From contig CAZYMF010000227.1 in NCBI GenBank assembly GCA_964648215.1, positions 1 through 7,523 of the forward strand: a stretch of 7,523 nucleotides of DNA, given 5' to 3'. The translations under genes and the position numbers were made by a program. The stretch is from CAZYMF01 sp964648215 (lineage in GTDB: Bacteria > Desulfobacterota > Binatia > HRBIN30 > JACQVA1). Below are positions 4,951 through 7,523 of this stretch, one piece after another; within the stretch, counting starts at the first letter, position 1, and each line of letters opens with the position of its first letter. The notes beneath the pieces are model-generated. The model did not search any database. It was not told the origin of the DNA and saw nothing but the letters and a program-made list of their open reading frames with translations.

Positions 4951-7383
4951 ATGCCTATGCTGAGCCGCTATCGGGTGTTGGACCTGACGGATGGGCGCGC
5001 CGAGCTGGGACCGCTGATCCTGGCGGGGCTGGGCGCCGACACGATCAAGATCGAGCCGCCGGGCGGAAGCGCGTCACGGCACGAGCCGCCGCTCGACCCG
5101 GCCTTGCCGCCCGGCCTCCAGAGCCTGCGCTTCCACGCCTTCAACCGCGGCAAGCGCAGCGTCACCCTCGATCTCGACAGCGACGGCGGGCGCGATCAAT
5201 TTCTGCGCCTGGTTGCCGGCGCCGACTTTCTCTTCGAGAACGCCGCGCCCGGGGCGATGGCCGCGCGCGGCCTCGGCTTCGACTCCCTGCGCGCGGTCAA
5301 TCCGCGCCTCGTCTACGTGGCGATCAGTCCGTTCGGCCAGGACGGCCCCTATGCGCGCCATCTCGCCACCGACCTGACCCTGGCGGCGATGGGCGGCATG
5401 ATGGCCCTCAACGGCGACGCCGACCGCCGGCCCGTGCGAGTCACCGTGCCGCAGACCTGGTACCACGGCGCCGCCGAGAGCGCGGTGGGAGCGCTGGTGG
5501 CCCACTGGCGGCGGCTTGGCTCGGGCGAGGCCCAGTTCGTCGACGTCGCGGTGCAGCCCGCCGTGTTCTGGACCGGCCTCAACGCCATGATCGCGCATGC
5601 GATCCAGGGGAAGGACATCGAACGCAACGGGACCCTGCTGCAGCTCACCACGCTGACCACGCCGCTGGTCTACCCCTGCGCCGACGGCGAGGTGGTTCTC
5701 ATCGCGACGACCGCCACGCTCGACCGCCTGATCCCGTGGATGGTCGCGGACGGCACGGCGAGCGAGGACTGGGTGGCCGCGGAGGACTGGCGAACGTACG
5801 AGGTGCGCATGCTCACCGGCGGCACCCTGACGTACTCGATGGTGGAGGTGCAGGACCGCATCCGCGCCTTCTGCGCCAAGTACACCAAGGCGGAGCTGTT
5901 CGCCCGCGGCATCGCCGGCGGCGCGACCCTGGCTCCGGTCAACACCGTGGCCGACGTGCTCGCCTTGGAGCACCTCGAGGCACGCCGCTACTGGCAGAGC
6001 TACGCGCTGCCGAACGGGCGCGTGCTGCGCGCCCCCGGGCCGTTCGTGCGCCCGTCGCGAACTCCGGTCGACCTGGGGCGGCCGGCTCCGGCCGTCGGCG
6101 AGCACAACGAAGAGATCCTCGGGCCGCGGCAGGCGAGAACGCCGGCAATGCATGGAGCGCAAGCGGCGAGTGCCGCCCTGCCCTTCGCCGGCATCAAGGT
6201 CGCCGACTTCTCCTGGATCGGCGTCGGTCCGATCACCGCCAAGTACCTCGCCGACCACGGCGCGACCGTGGTGCACGTGGAGACCGAACGACCCGCCGAT
6301 CGGCTGCGTCTCGTCGGTCCGTTCAAGGACAACGTTCCCGGCGTCAATCGCTGCCAGTTCTTCGGCTCGTTCAACACCTCGAAGCTCTCGCTGGCGCTCA
6401 ACCTGAAGAGCGCCGAGGGCCTCGAGGTCGCCAAGCGATTGATCGGCTGGGCCGACGTGTGTCTCGACTCCTTCACCGCCGGCACCATCGGCGATCTCGG
6501 CCTCGGCTACGACGTCGTGCGCGAGATCAATCCCGGCATCATCATGGCCAGCACCTGCCTCATGGGGCAGACCGGCCCGGCGGCATCGCTGGCCGGATAC
6601 GGCTACCACGCGGCGGCCATCTCGGGCTTCTTCGAGATCACCGGCTGGGACGATCGGCCGCCGGGCGGGCCGTTCAACGCCTACACCGACACCATCGCGC
6701 CCCGCTTCCTCGCCGCGACGCTGATGGCGGCGCTCGACCATCGCCGCCGCACGGGCGAGGGGCAGTATATCGACCAGGCGCAGATGGAGTCGGCGCTGTA
6801 CTTCCTGGCGCCGGAGCTGCTCGATCATCAGCTCAGCGGTCGCACGCCGCGGCGGAACGGAAACGAGGACCCCGATGCCTCTCCGCACGACGCCTATCCG
6901 TGCGCCGGCACCGACGAGTGGTGCGCGATCGCCATCGAGACCGACGCGCAATGGCGCGCCCTGCGCCAGGCGCTGGGCGACCCGCCGTGGGCGGCGGCCG
7001 CCGAGCTCGCCACGGTGGCCGGCCGGCGGGCGCAGCGCGACCTCATCGATCGCCGGCTCGCCGAGTTCACGGCACAGCAGGAGCCGCGCGCCCTGATGGA
7101 CCGGCTGCAGGCGGCGGGTGTGCCGGCGGGGATGGTCCAGCGCTCGAGCGACCTCATCGAGGACCCCCAGCTCCGCCACCGGCGATTCTTCCGGCCGCTG
7201 GCGCATCCGGAGATGGGCGAGGTGCCGTACGAGGGGCACCAGTTCATCATCTCCGGCTACGACAGCGGGCCGCGCCTGCCCGCGCCGTGCCTCGGCGAGC
7301 ACTCGATCGACGTCCTCCAGGAGATCCTCGGCTACGACGACGAGGATCTCGCCCGCATCGCCGCCAGCGGCGCCCTGCGCTAG
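4951..7383 (+). CDS. Fused double-domain CaiB/BaiF (class III) CoA-transferase
   Basis: An 810-residue protein made of two CaiB/BaiF family III CoA-transferase units in tandem, each near the usual 400 residues. Half 1 (about 1-390) has LGADTIKIEPPGG, NRGKRSVTLDLDSDGG and VNPRLVYVAISPFGQDGPYA. Half 2 (about 405-800) has DHGATVVHVE, NTSKLSLALNLKSAEG, INPGIIMASTCLMGQTGPAA and HRRRTGEGQYIDQ. The family forms an Asp-linked acyl anhydride. Asp580 (NAYTDT) fits this residue in half 2; the aligned position in half 1 is Gln168 (VTVPQTW), so half 1 probably supports folding, CoA binding or substrate selection. The enzyme should move CoA between acyl-CoA and a free acid in the cytosol; the acids are unknown. 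Met400 (6148) lies in the linker, perhaps a relic of a separate start. ATG 4951 is chosen; ATG 4957 is equally possible and neither has a Shine-Dalgarno. A probable acetyltransferase follows after 19 bp. Confidence 0.93.
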   Translation: MPMLSRYRVLDLTDGRAELGPLILAGLGADTIKIEPPGGSASRHEPPLDPALPPGLQSLRFHAFNRGKRSVTLDLDSDGGRDQFLRLVAGADFLFENAAPGAMAARGLGFDSLRAVNPRLVYVAISPFGQDGPYARHLATDLTLAAMGGMMALNGDADRRPVRVTVPQTWYHGAAESAVGALVAHWRRLGSGEAQFVDVAVQPAVFWTGLNAMIAHAIQGKDIERNGTLLQLTTLTTPLVYPCADGEVVLIATTATLDRLIPWMVADGTASEDWVAAEDWRTYEVRMLTGGTLTYSMVEVQDRIRAFCAKYTKAELFARGIAGGATLAPVNTVADVLALEHLEARRYWQSYALPNGRVLRAPGPFVRPSRTPVDLGRPAPAVGEHNEEILGPRQARTPAMHGAQAASAALPFAGIKVADFSWIGVGPITAKYLADHGATVVHVETERPADRLRLVGPFKDNVPGVNRCQFFGSFNTSKLSLALNLKSAEGLEVAKRLIGWADVCLDSFTAGTIGDLGLGYDVVREINPGIIMASTCLMGQTGPAASLAGYGYHAAAISGFFEITGWDDRPPGGPFNAYTDTIAPRFLAATLMAALDHRRRTGEGQYIDQAQMESALYFLAPELLDHQLSGRTPRRNGNEDPDASPHDAYPCAGTDEWCAIAIETDAQWRALRQALGDPPWAAAAELATVAGRRAQRDLIDRRLAEFTAQQEPRALMDRLQAAGVPAGMVQRSSDLIEDPQLRHRRFFRPLAHPEMGEVPYEGHQFIISGYDSGPRLPAPCLGEHSIDVLQEILGYDDEDLARIAASGALR

Positions 7384-7386
7384 GCC

Positions 7387-7393
7387 GGCGAGG
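7387..7393 (+). promoter_or_regulatory. Ribosome binding site for the last gene
   Basis: GGCGAGG lies 9 nt before the GTG at 7403 and decides the start of the last gene. An in-frame TTG (7400-7402) directly precedes the GTG and could also be used at 6 nt spacing. This is one of the few clear Shine-Dalgarno-like sequences in the window. Confidence 0.6.
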
Positions 7394-7402
7394 CAGCACT
7401 TG

Positions 7403-7523
7403 GTGACCGACGAGTTCCACCTGATCCGCTACCAACGCTCCGATCGCGAACGGGTCTTCGCGTTCTTGCGCGAGGTGTACGCCGCCGCGGACGCCGAGCG
7501 GCTGATCTGTCAATGGGACTGGA
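7403..7523 (+). CDS. Probable GNAT acetyltransferase, 3' end cut by the window
   Basis: Only the first 40 codons are present, from a GTG start with a Shine-Dalgarno-like GGCGAGG 9 nt upstream. The peptide runs VTDEFHLIRYQRSDRERVFA, then FLREVYAAADAERLICQWDW. This resembles the opening of GNAT N-acetyltransferases: a first strand with an R-x-y-x-x-x-D turn, then a helix leading to an aromatic W-x-W/K-Y segment. The acetyl-CoA-binding motif (Q/R-x-x-G-x-G/A) would lie beyond the window, so the family is suggested, not shown. The 19-bp gap and shared strand indicate co-transcription with the CoA-transferase. It continues past 7523. Confidence 0.55.
   Translation, partial: MTDEFHLIRYQRSDRERVFAFLREVYAAADAERLICQWDW

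Noticed and set aside
5074..7302. 742-codon minus-strand frame opposite the CoA-transferase
   Set aside because: No recognisable motif and biased composition; explained by codon bias of the real gene.
4848..7406. 852-codon plus-strand frame overlapping the whole CoA-transferase gene
   Set aside because: Low-complexity Arg/Gly/Ala sequence without motifs; the other frame carries two full CoA-transferase domains.

Overview
The window is GC-rich throughout, with a strong G/C preference at third codon positions. It reads as tightly packed bacterial chromosome with short intergenic gaps and ATGA stop/start overlaps. Nothing in it fixes the taxon. A high-GC Gram-negative type or uncultured lineage is a reasonable guess from the gene families, but that is inference. 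I see no rRNA, tRNA, CRISPR array, transposase or phage gene.

Layout: (1) A plus-strand run at 2-2818 holds the C-terminal bulk of an APH/choline-kinase-fold phosphotransferase, a GT1/UGT-like (GT-B) glycosyltransferase, and a 241-aa protein with an acidic DDDD motif that looks like a GT-A-type transferase but belongs to no family I can name. The genes are linked by ATGA-type junctions, one of them running through a 7-codon mini-ORF. (2) A short convergent gap at 2819-2870 is filled by an array of 8-bp units. The array folds on itself and extends into the end of the upstream gene. (3) A minus-strand pair at 4866-2871 holds an NTP_transf_5-type nucleotidyltransferase followed 4 bp later by a TupA-like ATP-grasp ligase. 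A good promoter candidate sits almost on the first start codon, suggesting a leaderless mRNA. (4) A divergent plus-strand unit begins at 4951 with an 810-aa double CaiB/BaiF CoA-transferase, followed by the first 40 codons of a probable GNAT acetyltransferase.

The first five genes look like the accessory end of a cell-surface polysaccharide or glycoconjugate locus: sugar or small-molecule phosphorylation, glycosyl transfer, nucleotidyl transfer, and ATP-dependent ligation of an amino acid or peptide-like group. The CoA-transferase faces away from them and probably belongs to acyl-CoA metabolism; nothing in the window ties it to the surface-polymer genes.

The most unusual features are the convergent-gap octamer array (2808-2864, inside an imperfect inverted repeat at 2803-2868), a perfect 12-bp hairpin within the end of the third gene (2723-2749), and the loss of the catalytic Asp in the N-terminal half of the fused CoA-transferase (Gln168), with Asp580 kept in the C-terminal half.
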